DNA from: Silene conica
Taxonomy: Eukaryota > Streptophyta > Magnoliopsida > Caryophyllales > Caryophyllaceae
NCBI GenBank assembly: GCA_029255685.2
Contig: CM055312.2
Span: 53,664,202 to 53,728,201, forward strand
Length of the DNA: 64,000 nucleotides
Direction: 5' to 3'
The notes beneath the pieces were generated by a model, which saw only the letters and a program-made list of their open reading frames with translations, was not told the origin of the DNA and made no database searches. Positions 23,391-35,231 of this stretch are shown here, one piece after another; the first letter of the stretch is position 1, and each line of letters opens with the position of its first letter. The translations under genes and the position numbers were made by a program.

Positions 23391-23970
23391 GAGCCGCAAT
23401 CAGCCTCTTCTTGATAGCGATTGACAACCCCCTCTCAAACTTCATCGCCAGCATGGCATTATCAAAGCCCATGTCCCCTACATAGCTCACCAACTGGATA
23501 AATTTCCTATAATAAGCCTCCACTGTCATATCTTCTGTCATCCTGAAGGTATCAAACTCCTCTCTCAATTTACTTTTCTGGAATTCTGGTAGGAACACTT
23601 CATATAGGATCCGCTTGAATGCGATCCAAGCGACAAACTCGGTCCCATCCTCTCTAGCTGCTTCTCGAATTTCACCTTTGTTTCCGGTCCACCAGTCGCC
23701 GGCCATACCTCGAAGATAATGGGCTGCTTGGTCAACCCTCAATTCCTCGGGGTAATCCACCAATTCGAACAGGTTACTGAATTCCCGGCACCAAGCCCCC
23801 AGCAGATGAGGTTCCCCTTCCCCGGTGAATTGGGTAGGGTGATGCCTCGCAATAATCGTGCTCATTTTTGCGGAATCCATACGTTTGGCCTTTAGGGCCT
23901 CATTCTCAGCTATCAAACGATCCAATTCCTCTTGCGTGATGTTAGCGACATTGTTTCTTCGCGGAGGCAT
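23391..23970 (-). pseudogene. Element B gag N-terminus, cut by element C
   Basis: I chose the ATG giving MPPRRNN (23968-23970), a usual start for this gag family. A further in-frame ATG lies 12 bases upstream. It has a retrotransposon gag domain: FTGEGEPHLLGAWCREFSNL, YLRGMAGDWW and FDTFRMTEDMTVEAYYRKF. The frame breaks at 23390 where element C is inserted and resumes at 14199. The flanks join in frame apart from the 5-bp duplicated target site GGGCG. Confidence 0.88.
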
Positions 23971-23982
23971 ACTATAATACAA

Positions 23983-24504
23983 AAGAAAGAAATGAGTCCC
24001 GACTCATGTGGGCACCCATTTGGGTTAGGGCTATAGTCCCTAGACAATAGGGTCTTTAAGCAACTGATAGATTGAGTAATACGTATCTATAACATGGCTC
24101 GGGGATCACATAACCGCATATCGCTAGACATGATAAAATTACTGATATAAGTCAAATCACCTCATGCATCCATATTAATATACACCTTTTGTATTTATAC
24201 AAATAAAATTCTTTCATGCTCATGCCCTTACTGGCTTTTCCAAATCGTTCACATATACGAAGAGTTCTTGTAACATTCTTATCACAATTTACCATCACTT
24301 CCATCACCTCTTATTCTACCCTTTTCTCTCGTATATGCACTCTGGGTTCCCGGGTAAAACTGAGAGGGCCAATGGTTCGGTGTGAGGGGGCCCAAGACTC
24401 ATACTTTCCCTTTAGTGTGCTCCTAACAGTTCTATCCCGGGGTTCATTTTATTTAGACTCTCCTACAATCATTGGGTTCATTAGGTTAGGCCTGAGTATC
24501 GTTC
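23983..24504 (-). other. Element B 5' leader
   Basis: Non-coding leader between the primer-binding site and gag of element B. I see no gene in it; open frames here are short. Confidence 0.7.
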
Positions 24505-24516
24505 GCTCTGATACCA
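24505..24516 (-). other. Primer-binding site of element B
   Basis: Minus strand TGGTATCAGAGC, followed by GAAC, complementary to the 3' end of initiator Met tRNA. It lies three bases inside the LTR edge at 24520. Confidence 0.88.
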
Positions 24517-24519
24517 CTT

Positions 24520-25491
24520 TGTAACACCCCCATTTATTTAAGGGCCTGTACTAGGACTCCTTAGATAAATAAGGGTGTTACCATCTCGGTTTCCCAAGGC
24601 AGTAGATACAAAGGAAAGATAAACAGTACTTTAATTAAAAGTTAAACTCCATAACATGTTCTTACAACTGTATCAAAACTGACTTATGAAATGAAAGTAC
24701 AACTCATGATACACTGACTATGGTGATCTAGACTCTAGTCTGGTCCGGATCCAAGCTCTCTCTTACCATAGCTTCCCATAGTCTCAGCCACCTGTCAATC
24801 TGCTCCCCAATAATTTGGTTCATCACAGGTGATCACGAATACAGAGGGTCAACCATGAGGTTGAGTAGAGGAAAAGCAAACAAACATTATAAATAGAATT
24901 TCAATCATTCCCACTCCGCACCGATCACAGGGCCCATTAACTCCGCACCGATCACAAGGCCCATTAACTCCGCACCGATCACAAGTCCCATTAACTCCGC
25001 ACCGATCACAACGCCCATTAACTCTACACCGATCACACCGCCCATTTCACATCACCTCATATCGTATCACAGGATTATATAATCAAATAACACAATATTC
25101 CAAGTCATATGATAATGTAAAATAATCATGCTTAACATCAATCAACCAAGTAGTTAGTCATCATTATATGTGCAGCAATTCCCCTACCTCGAAATTGCGG
25201 AAGATAACAGCAAGTGCGCAACAGCTACTAAAAGTGTTCCACGCGGAACCCTCCACCTAGACATATATTATATAATCAATAAAACTCCCTAAATCTCGTA
25301 ATATACGTATACATTCTATTTATAGAAACCTCCTATATTTAGAAAGTTTCCCAACAAACGAGGTTACCCAAAATAGCAAATTTCTAAATATAGTAACTTC
25401 CAAAAATAGTAACTTCCTAAAATATCTTTCCGTAAACATTAAAACTTCTAACCCGCCATAATTATTAATATTACTAATTAATAACAATAAG

Positions 25492-25551
<60 letters not shown>

Positions 25552-25569
25552 GTAATAATAATAATAACC

Positions 25570-25602
<33 letters not shown>

Positions 25603-26729
25603 CGAAACAATACTACACTCCTAACAAAAAACCGACTCACACGACAACCCTAGACCGCTACCCTCCTAACACCGCCGCAACACCACTACAGCCACCAACC
25701 ATCAACAGCCCACGAACCTAGAACCACCAACAACCCCGGCGACCACTGGCAACCATGTCACCGGCCACCGGTGAAGTGAACCAACCCCCCCCCCCCCCCC
25801 CACAAACCCGCTGAAAACCTGACTCCACCATGCGACCAGCCACCCCTTAGTGCCTCTGTCGACGGCCGACCAGACTAAACCACCAGCCCTGACCGACACC
25901 TAAACATTCTCCTGACACCACCCATATAAACCACGGTGGTACCACCGCGTCGACCTCCCCCGAGTCAGCGGTGGTGCCACCCCCAAAACAACCAGACCCG
26001 CATAATTAAAAGGAACCCAAAACAGAACAAGGACGAACCAGCCTATTCGACACTGTATACGCCGCCTGAGACCACCCAGACAACCACCACAACACTCATC
26101 TGACCACCACCTACTCCTCCACTCCCACAACCATCAACGACGAGTTAAAAAAAACGTCGACACTAACGAAAACGTTACCTGGTCAGACTCGTTGTTTTTA
26201 AAAATAATCGAAAAGTCCCGTGTCAGGCGCCTGAAAACCACCTTTACTGGTGTTGCACGGTGGTTGACACAACCACGACGAGGGTCAGACACGACACCTA
26301 CACCCCATAGATTACTTTACACAAAAGAAACAGAGTCGACAAACAACCTACACGACCCAGAAACGCATACAAACCGCAGATGTGGAAGACGATTAAGACA
26401 GTGTTAAACATACCTAATTTACGAGTTAAACGACCGCCCCTTGCTTGCCTTACAACCACCGTGAGACTACGTACTTACCCCTTGCTGTGACGGCTGAGAT
26501 GTGTGGTGTTTGAGATGGGAATTAGGGTAGTTTAAGCTAGGGTAACATCATACTAAATATGACGACATGAGGGTTAGTGTTGACAAAGATTGTAAAAAAA
26601 AGACTAAGTGTGGGCTGTTAGTACACGCACAAAACCGAAGCCCATACTTGCACATGAGGTCTCAAGTTCGATTCCCCTTACGAACACACATCACAAAACC
26701 CTCTTAAAACAACTTTAGCAAATACCAAC
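24520..26729 (-). repeat. 5' LTR of element B, main part
   Basis: It starts TGTAACACCCCC and matches the LTR at 7831-10040. Element D inserted at 26730 separates it from its last 77 bp at 35150-35226. Differences from the left copy include five instead of four 27-bp units (24913-25047), a longer AAT microsatellite (about 25488-25603) and a run of 16 C at about 25786-25801. The long isoleucine-rich open frame here is a translation of the AAT run. Confidence 0.88.
24913..25047. repeat. 27-bp tandem repeat, 5 units
   Basis: Same minisatellite as at 8223-8330, with one more unit. The last unit is more diverged (ACTCTACACC). Confidence 0.85.
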
Positions 26730-27718
26730 TGTGGGGAATAAAGCATGTATTCGCCCTAAACTTGAAGGATTATAACGAAACATACAATTGTGATTATTGT
26801 CATAAGTTAATAAAAACATGAAAAGGAATACAACCTTTGGTCCTTGTTCTAAAGGCCTAAGAACAGGAATTAAAGCAAATTCCCTCCTATAACTTGCACC
26901 AAAGACTTGATTGAGACGATGTCGCGTGTGCTAGAAATGTTCTTCAATTGCCTTGCAATATGGGAAGAGTTTTTTTTGTGAGTTTTGATGTCAGATCTGA
27001 GTTTTTGAAAAGAATGTTCTCAAAACCTTAATTCTTGAGATTGTGATTAACCAGTAATTGACAAAAGGAGAACAACTCTCCTTTTGTAAACACTAGGGTT
27101 GGCCGAATTGGGTATGTCGTGAGTGTGGGCTTTTCCACTCTCACCTCATTCCCTTGCGTGATTCGACCCGATTTGCTAAATATTATTCGCGGGTTTTATT
27201 TATAAATCGCACACGTGTTATCAGATATTAATGCAGTCGATGTATTAATAATGGTCTGATAAAATTACGATATTGTATAATAACCCAAATTAATATAACT
27301 GTTTATATTAATACGTGAATACAATATTTAATTAAATATAATCGTTTATATTTAATTTACGAATTAATCATGTAATCCGTATTAGCTAAAATTATTTAAT
27401 TCGTATTAAATAATAATCTCAACATCTTATTGACTAATTTAATAGTCAATACCTCTGACTAACTGTTTAGTCGTATCCGGCATAAATGTGACTGTATTTT
27501 CATACCTTCACATCTCTCAAACGTGTCCTATAGGTGTGACATATAGGGACCAGTTGATCACCGCCATCCGTATGACAATAACGTCAAACTTATCTAGCAA
27601 GCCAACCGTTATTGATAAACGTGGATCAACTGATAATAATACTGAAGTATGCCCTTGTGATCCTTTAAGAGATTTAGTAAGTCATTGTACTTAATTGTCA
27701 AGGACACCAGCCCCAACA
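26730..27718 (-). repeat. 3' LTR of element D (989 bp)
   Basis: Same length as the other LTR but with roughly 20-25 differences by eye, so element D is older than element C. A TATA-like TTTATAAATAAAACCCG lies on the minus strand around 27195-27215. Confidence 0.88.
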
Positions 27719-28579
27719 ATCTCCCACTCGTCCGTACAAAGGTATGTGCAATGACGTTATCACACTACATGTGGAGGACACAAGCTCCAACAAACTCCCA
27801 CTTGTCCGTACAAGTGTAGGTGCGATAACCGATTCTCATATCCTTTTAAAATTTCTCCCACTAAATGTAAGACAATTTGCAAATCCGCATTCACAAAGGT
27901 CGTATCTCACAAGCGATCTGTATCAAGAGTGGTTTCCCCGACTAGAGAGTAACTTAACTGATAAAGCGAATCTGTATTCGAGCATGGCCATGCATTTCAG
28001 TTACTACTCCTCGAGTGGCCCTGAGAAATGATAAAATCCTGATAAGGGTTTGGATATTTCCCTCAACTCGAATCCTGCAAATGTAAGCGTAGCATGAAAT
28101 AACCCAGAAAAAATCCTCTTGGCCCCTGTTACGGTGACCGTGGGAAAGAAACCAAAGTTACCCAAAATCTGCCTTAATCTCAAGAGACAGTTGAAAGTCA
28201 AAAGACTCGACTCTAAGGAACACTACGGAGGTCCTATCCACGACCTGGCACCCAATGTTATAAAACATTTAGGACTCCATAACATTGTCACGGGGTGTCC
28301 TACGAGTTATCTGTATAACTCCCTTTGTGATTGGTCAGTCAACCGTTTGACTTATGGCTCGTTGAACCCACCATCAACCAACGTCACAAAATGATTACCT
28401 GAGTTATCAGCTCAAGTGGGTAATCAAGGACGAAAACGATGTAATGTTATTCAGTTCACTTTGTGGTGTTCAAAATTGGCGTACAATTCCACATGAAAAC
28501 AAAACATAATATATCATAACAATGAGGTTGAATCGAGTACACGAGAAAATGAATTATTACATGAATTCATAAAAGAGTA
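27719..28579 (-). other. Element D 3' non-coding region and purine tract
   Basis: On the minus strand the tract GTGGGAGAT lies next to the 3' LTR (27719-27727). A second copy of the LTR-edge/purine-tract block lies 74 bp further in (27776-27829). Between 27940 and 28260 there are blocks shared with element C, including GGCCACTCGAGGAG (minus strand, about 28005-28018). No convincing gene. Confidence 0.75.
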
Positions 28580-29656
28580 CTACACCTTAGGAACACATCT
28601 AATTCCCATGGAATGAATGTGCCCTTCATGCTTATCACGTGGTAATGCTTTTGTGAGAAGATCAGCTATGTTGTCATCCGTAGCTATCTTATCAATAAAT
28701 ATCTCCTTTTGCTCCACGTAATCTCTGATTAGATGAGCTTTCTGTTGTACATGTCTAGCCTTGTTGCTAGACTTATGCTCCTTAGCTTGGAAGATGGCAC
28801 CTTTATTATCGCAATAAACGGTGATTGGGTCATTCGAACTAGGCACTACTAAGAGTCCTTGTAAGAATTGACGCATCCATATTGCTTCCTTAGCTGCTTC
28901 CGAAGCGGCATAGTACTCGGACTCAGTAGTAGAATCTGCTGTAACACTCTGTTTAGAACTTTTCCAGCTGACAGCAGCGCCATTAAGAGTAAAAACGAAT
29001 CCAGACTGAGATTTCGAGTCGTCTCGATCCGTTTGGAAGCTAGCATCTGCGTAACCCGTGGCGCAGAGCGTGGAGTCGCCTCCGTAAGTCAATCCCCAAT
29101 CTTTAGTCCTCCGTAGGTACTTAGGAATGTTTTTCACGGCCATCCAGTGTGGTTCACCTGGATGAGCTTGGAATCGACTTGTCATACTCAGTGCATATGC
29201 AACGTCTGGACGTGTGCATATCATGGCATACATGATCGATCCTATTGCCGAAGCATAAGGAATCCGACTCATGCGCTCTTTCTCTTCCAATGTCTTAGCT
29301 TCTTGATCCTTGCTCAAGTGAAGCCCAGTAGTCATAGGAAGGAACCCTTTCTTAGAGTTCGTCATGCTGAATCTCTCTAGAATCTTATCTGTGTAAGACT
29401 CCTGACTGAGAGACAACATCCGTCGTGATCTATCCCTGTAGATACGGATGCCCAAAACTCTTTGTGCCTCTCCCAGATCTTTCATCTGGAAATGGTTTTT
29501 CAACCATGCTTTAACCGAAGAAAGGAGAGGTATGTCATTCCCAATCAAGAGTATGTCATCGACATACAGTACTAGGAAGACAATTTTGCTCCCACTCGAC
29601 TTGATATAGAGACATGGTTCCTCGACTGATCGGATGAACCCATTCTCTTTTATCAC
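28580..29656 (-). pseudogene. Element D RT C-terminus and RNase H
   Basis: 358 codons with the catalytic LYVDDILLIGND, then the copia RNase H with GYADASFQTDRDDSKSQSG, STTESEY and VYCDNKGAI, ending in a normal-looking C-terminus. It overlaps the preceding frame by four bases. The frame changes upstream because of a one-base loss near 29740, so this half of RT is cut off from its start. Confidence 0.88.
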
Positions 29657-30927
29657 TTGGTCGAAGCGATGATTCCAACTCTGTGATGCTTGCTTAAGTC
29701 CATAGATGGAACGCTTAAGCTTGCAAACCTTCTTAGGATTTCTGGATCAATAAAACCCTTGGGTTGTACCATGTACAACTCTTCCTCCAAATAATCGTTT
29801 AAGAAGGCGGTTTTAACGTCCATCTGCCATATTTCATAGTCATGAAATGTGGCGATCGCTAAGATAATCCGAATAGAACGTAGCATGAATACGGGTGCAA
29901 AGATCTCATCGTAGTGCAAGCCTGACACTTGGGTGAAACCTTTAGCAACTAGTCTTGCCTTGTGGATATCTTGTTGTCCTTCCACGGCATGCTTTATCTT
30001 GTAAAGCCATTTGCATTGAAGGGGACGTACCTTTGCAGGTAGGTCCACAAGATCCCACACGTTGTTTTCATACATGGAGTCCATCTCGGATTGCATGGCA
30101 TCTAGCCATAGCTTTGAGTCAGAACTAGTCATGGCACCTTTATAGGTTGTGGGTTCATTACCCTCTAGGAGTAAGACGTCATCTATATCATGTTCCTCGA
30201 CCATACCAATGTATCTGTCCGGAGGAATAGAGACTCTTCCCGACCTCCTAGGTTCCTCAGGAATATCTACCGCAGCCTCGGTTGAAGGAACTGTTTCCTC
30301 CAATGGTTGCTCGGTAGTTGGTTCTTGAATCTCCGATAGATCGAAGGTTCTATTACTCGACTTGTTCTCGAGAAATTCTTTCTCTAAGAACGTCGCACTA
30401 GCCGCAACAAAAACACGTTGTTCAGTTGGCGAGTAGAAGTAATGACCAAAAGTTCCCTTTGGATAGCCTATAAAGTATGTCTTGACCGATCGCGGGCCGA
30501 GCTTATCCTCGTGTCTCCACTTGACATAAGCCTCGCAGCCCCAAACCCGAATAAAGGACAAGTTAGGGACCGTTCTCTTCCATAATTCGTATGGAGTCTT
30601 GTCAATACCTTTAGACGGACTTCGGTTAAGTATTAGAGCGGCCGACAAAAGAGCATAGCCCCACAATGAATCAGGCACAACGGTGTGACTCATCATGGAT
30701 CGAACCATATCAAGTAGAGTTCGATTTCTCCGTTCGGACACACCATTTAATTGTGGTGTTCCAGGTGGAGTCAACTGTAGAACGATACCACAGTCTTTAA
30801 GGTGTTGATCAAGCTCGTGTGAAAGATACTCACCACCACGATCAGAACGTAGTGCTTTAATCTTTCTTCCCAGTTGGTTCTGTACACGTGCCATATGATT
30901 CGAAATCAAAGGTCGAGATAGCTCCAT
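29653..30927 (-). pseudogene. Element D integrase C-terminal half and RT N-terminus
   Basis: It opens inside the integrase core with LRSDRGGEYLSHE (second catalytic Asp) and has PPGTPQLNGVSERRNRTL (catalytic Glu). RT begins at WLDAMQSEMDSM, with KARLVAKGFTQ and motif [16 protein letters not shown]. The last roughly 30 residues are out of frame. The first catalytic Asp and the end of the zinc finger are missing because of a deletion at about 30900. Confidence 0.88.
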
Positions 30928-32371
30928 TCTGTATGAGCTGTTTTACGCGTTTCTCATTTATGTGTCCCATACGACAATGCCATAGATAAGTTTGATCTTT
31001 GTCACCAACCTTTAATCTCTTGTTATTCACATGTAATATTTCGGTGGTTTGATCTAAAACATAAATTCCATTCATGGAAACTGCCTTGCCATAAATCATA
31101 TTCTGTAATGAGAAAATACAACTGTTATTTTCTATTATAAATGAAAAACCAAGTTTGTCAAGTGCAGAAACTGAAATAATGTTTTTGGACAAACTAGGAA
31201 TATAATAACAGTTATATAAAGATAACTCGAATCCACTTGGAAGCTGGATCACGTATGTTCCCCTCGAGACTGCAGCAACACGTGCTCCATTCCCGACACG
31301 CAGGTCAACCTCACCCTTGATTAGGGGTTCTTGGTTTCGGAGGCCCTGCACATGATTACATAGATGAGAACCACAACCAGTATCTAGTACCCAAGTTCCG
31401 TAACTTGCATGGTTAATCTCAATCATGTGAATAAAAGAAGAAGAAGAAGACATACCAACAGGAATAACGCGACCTGCCTTAATGTCCTCACGATACACGG
31501 GGCATGTGCGCCTCCAATGCCCAGTCTTGTGGCGATGGTGGCATTCCATGCTTGTATCCTTGCTCTTTGTCTTGCCCTGTGAGTTGCTCGACTCACCTGA
31601 CCCAGTAAATCCTGGTTTCTTGAACCTGGGCTTACCTACTGCTAGGTCGCCCTGACCTTTAGCTTTCCCTTTACCTTTACCCTTGCTGGAGATCATGAGA
31701 ACATCCTGCTTCACGCTCTCACTTAATTTCAGGTACTTCTCGGTCTGTACGAGAAGGGAGTGGAGCTCATGAGGAGTCTTCTTCATGTCGTTCATGTAAT
31801 AGTTGGCCCTAAAGAGGGCGAACCCATCATGAAGCGAATGAAGCATTCGATCAACGATTATGTTCTCACTGATCTTGCAGTTTAGGGCCTCCAGTTTCTC
31901 GATATTCTCAATCATGTTGAGAATATGTGGGCTAACCGCTTGGCCCTTCTTGAGTTTCGCCTCAAAGAAGCGACATGTATGCTCATAAGAAACAATTCTC
32001 GGAGCTTTCGAGAATTCGTTAGTGAGCTTGGTGAAAATCTTGTTTGCACCATGGGTGATGAAGCGTCTTTGCAAATTGGATTCCATTACATAGATGAGTA
32101 CGTTCTTTATCGCACCCGCTTCCATGACGAAGTCGCTATGAGCGCGAACTTCGTTAGCTCTAGCTCCAGTTCCTGGGTGTGCCGGAATTGGCTCAGTTAA
32201 GTACTTAAGCTTTCCGTCAGCAATGGCAGCATTCCGTAGTGCTGCCTCCTAGTCAGAGAAGTTTGACCCATCATTCCTCAGTCTAGTAGACTGATTCATG
32301 GAGTCCATGAAGGCTTTTAGCCAGGATTCACGTGCTAGCTTGACACTTGGCATTGGGTCTTCACCAGCCAT
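30857..32371 (-). pseudogene. Element D gag, protease and start of integrase
   Basis: The ATG is at 32369-32371 (MAGEDPMPSVKLARESW). A TAG interrupts at codon 41 (32249-32251) and the frame then stays open to 30857. It carries a UBN2-like gag, a Lys/Gly-rich linker, a damaged knuckle (CHHRHKTGHWRRTC, second Cys replaced), the protease site WVLDTGCGSHL, and the first half of the integrase zinc finger (HCRMGHINEKRV). The frame ends shortly after FDFESYGTC because the deletion shifts it. The TAG could have been TGG. Confidence 0.88.
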
Positions 32372-34140
32372 TAGTTATACAGCAGTTTAATTGAACGTGT
32401 TCTACACTGAAAAGAAGATAAAAACAAAACCATATAAGCAACTCATCGTTGTGATTTAAGTCTATTTTAAATTGTATTTAAACTCGTAGACTCATGCATT
32501 TATATAATTGATCTCCCTCAAGAATTATATAAACGATCCCAAGATTCAATTTCCGTATATTGATAAGCCCGCAGCTTGGCTAATTCCACCGTTGGAACTC
32601 TTGGTCGATAGATTTCCGTAAATCTTATCTATTAGTCCATCATAGTCGCTAGATAGTATCGAGTGACCACGATGTTGAGATAAAATAAATCATCTGTTCC
32701 CACTTACCCGACGTAGAAGGGGTCATATTATACCTACCGACGAAGAAGGGATTCATGGGAGTCTGATTTATAAAGACTAGTCTCAATTTTTGGTTATACG
32801 AGGAAGACCACATCAACTTATATTTATCCATTTTAAGTGAACTAATATCTAGCATTTGCGTGAATGAATGAAATAAAGTGATGGCTTTGCAATTGACATG
32901 TGACATCTGTATTGTCACAGAAAACTAACGCGTAACCTCTATATGAGTCAGTTTTCTGGCATGTTATAGGTGGTTTGGTTTTAGGCGGAATATGATGCAA
33001 GCTATTATCGATGAAAGCATAAAAACAAATGCAATAAACGTAAATAAAAGTCCTAGTGTGGCCTATCCTACCAAAATAAACATAAAACAACTTTGGAATC
33101 CACTGTTGGACCCTAGAAGCTTGTCTTGATGTTCCATCTTGATCTTTGCAGCGGGAGTGAGCATCCGGTCTCCGTCTTTGGTCTTCACAAAATTACTAAT
33201 TTAAATTACAAATATAACCCTATTTACATTCTAATTTAAATACAAAAGTAATTACATGGCAAAAACCCAAAATGGAGATACAAGATCTCAAAATTACAAA
33301 CAAGACTGTGTCCCATCATTACGGTGACACAATCTTCTAAGGCCACACTAAGTTACAACTGTTTGCAAAAATTAAATACGTTATTGAAAGCATTCACGGC
33401 ATTTACAAGACGATAAATAAAATGCATCAACTAAAATTAAAATTCATTCATGACATAATACTGTTATTATGATTAACAAATTTTACCAAACCACCTTTAC
33501 GGGATTAAAATTATGTGATTATACCGTTTTAACCACTTTAATTTTAATAAGTTTATAATCCATTATCTTAAACCGTTTTAAAATAATATGTATCATGCGA
33601 GAGTGAACCGTTTCACAAAAATAAAATATACTATTTCCGTATACAGTATATTACTTAAGGCCATGGGAAAATAAAAACAAGTTATTTTCGGGAAAAATAA
33701 AACATCTGTTACAGGGATGAGGTCGACCGACCTGCTGACAGTAAAAAAAAAAATTCTTGTAACTGTAGAATGGTCGACCGACCTATTAAACAGGTCGACC
33801 GACGACCAAACACGAAACCGAGTTTCTGAAAACGCGAAATTGCTGCACTTGAAAACAAAACATGTTTTTACCTTTGATTCAAAAGGTGTAAATCAAAATA
33901 AACAGCAACAAGGGTTCCCATATTGTCAAGAATATCGATTAATTAACAATATATAAACAGGAATCGAAAACAAGATCGATTACACAAAAGAGAAACTGCC
34001 GAAAAAACAGAAACCCTACGCGGGAGGTGGTCGACCGACCACAATAATGGGTCGACCGACCCACACGGCAGACAGAAACGATTTTCAAATATTTTAAATT
34101 AAAACTTATGAAAAACACAAAAGTAAAATTTTGTGGCCTT
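32372..34140 (-). other. Element D long 5' leader
   Basis: 1.8 kb without a credible gene. Five copies of GGTCGACCGAC(C) cluster at 33721-34061. Near 33690 the minus strand has TTTATTTTTCCCGAAAATAA, like the leader of element C. Confidence 0.7.
33721..34061. repeat. Five copies of the motif GGTCGACCGACC
   Basis: Copies at 33721-33732, 33772-33783, 33793-33803 (11 of 12 bases), 34029-34040 and 34050-34061. The core GGTCGACC is its own reverse complement. All lie in the leader close to the primer-binding site. Confidence 0.8.
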
Positions 34141-34153
34141 GGCTCTGATACCA
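34141..34153 (-). other. Primer-binding site of element D
   Basis: Minus strand TGGTATCAGAGCC, two bases inside the LTR at 34156. It pairs with initiator Met tRNA. Confidence 0.9.
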
Positions 34154-34155
34154 CT

Positions 34156-35144
34156 TGTGGGGAATAAAACATGTATTCGCCCTAAACTTGAAGGATTATA
34201 ACGAAACATACAATTGTGATTATTGTCATAAGTTAATAAAAACATGAAAAGGAATACAACCTTTGGTCCTTGTGTTAAAGGCCTAAGAACAAGAATTAAA
34301 GCAAATTCCCTCCTATAACTTGCACCCAAGACTTGATTGAGACGATGCCTCGTGTGCTAGAAATACTCTTCAATTGCCTTGCAATATGGGAAGAGTTTTT
34401 TTTTTGTGATTTGATGTGAGATCTGAGTTTTGGAAAAGAATGTTCTCAAAACCCTAATTCTTGAGATTGTGATTAACCAGTAATTGACAAAAGGAGAACA
34501 ACTCTCCTTTTGTAAACACTAGGGTCGGCCGAATTGGGTATGTCGTGAGGGTGGGCTTTTCCACTCTCACCTCATTCCCTTGCGTGATTCGACCCGATTT
34601 CTAAATATTATTCGCGGGTTTTATTTATAAATCCCACACGTGTTATCAGATATTAATGCAGTCGATGTATTAATAATGGTCTGATAAAATTACGATATTG
34701 TATAATAACCCAAATTAATATAACTGTTTATATTAATACGCGAATACAATATTTAATTAAATATAACCGTTTATATTTAATTTACGAATTAATCATGTAA
34801 TCCGTATTAGCTAAAATTATTTAATTCGTATTAAATAATAATCTCAACATCTTATTTACTAATTTAATAGTCAATACCTCTGACTAACTGTTTAGTCGTA
34901 TCCGGCATAAATGTGACTGTATTTTCATCCCTTCACATCTCTCAAACGTGTCCTATAGGTGTGACATATAGGGACAAGTTGATCACCGCCATCTGTATGA
35001 CAATAACGTCAAACTTATCTAGCAAGCCAACCGTTATTGATAAACGTGGATCAACTGATAATAATACTGAAGTATGCCCTTGTGATTCTTTTGAGAGATT
35101 TAGTAAGTCATTGTACTTAATTGTCAAGGACACCAGCCCCAACA
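34156..35144 (-). repeat. 5' LTR of element D (989 bp)
   Basis: Counterpart of 26730-27718, followed by the CCAAC duplication. Confidence 0.88.
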
Positions 35145-35149
35145 CCAAC

Positions 35150-35226
35150 AACGTTTAAATACCATCGACACAACAAGTATAACAATTATAAACGTAGATA
35201 TCGTAATGAAAATTCGAGGCATTACA
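35150..35226 (-). repeat. 5' LTR of element B, last 77 bp
   Basis: It continues the LTR interrupted at 26729, as shown by the unbroken counterpart in the left LTR around 9964-10040. It begins right after the CCAAC duplication (35145-35149) and ends ATTACA before ACTAA. Confidence 0.88.
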
Positions 35227-35231
35227 ACTAA

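Larger units (their letters stand above)
26730..35144 (-). mobile_element. Copia element D (Angela/BARE-like), full-length but defective
   Basis: Two 989-bp LTRs (TGTGGGGAATAAA...CCCCAACA), a Met-tRNA primer-binding site at the right LTR, a purine tract at the left LTR, and the target duplication CCAAC on both sides (26725-26729, 35145-35149). The gene order is gag-protease-integrase-RT-RNase H on the minus strand. It is inserted in the 5' LTR of element B. Defects: a TAG in gag, a deletion in integrase and a frameshift in RT. The motif style is closest to Angela/BARE-type elements (inference). Confidence 0.9.
7831..35226 (-). mobile_element. Ty3/Tekay-like LTR retrotransposon B, split by two later insertions
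   Basis: The ends are TCTAACACCCCC (mutated from TG) on the left and ATTACA on the right, flanked by ACTAA on both sides (7826-7830, 35227-35231). It carries LTRs of about 2.2 kb, a Met-tRNA primer-binding site, and gag-protease-RT-RNaseH-integrase in Ty3 order with a C-terminal chromodomain-like block. Copia elements C (14205-23385) and D (26730-35144) are inserted in it. Without them element B would be about 9.8 kb. It is inactive: one frameshift and four stop codons in pol, besides the insertions. Confidence 0.9.

Noticed and set aside
25320..25640. 106-codon isoleucine-rich frame, possible membrane peptide
   Set aside because: It translates an AAT microsatellite inside an LTR; the same frame in the other LTR has a different length.
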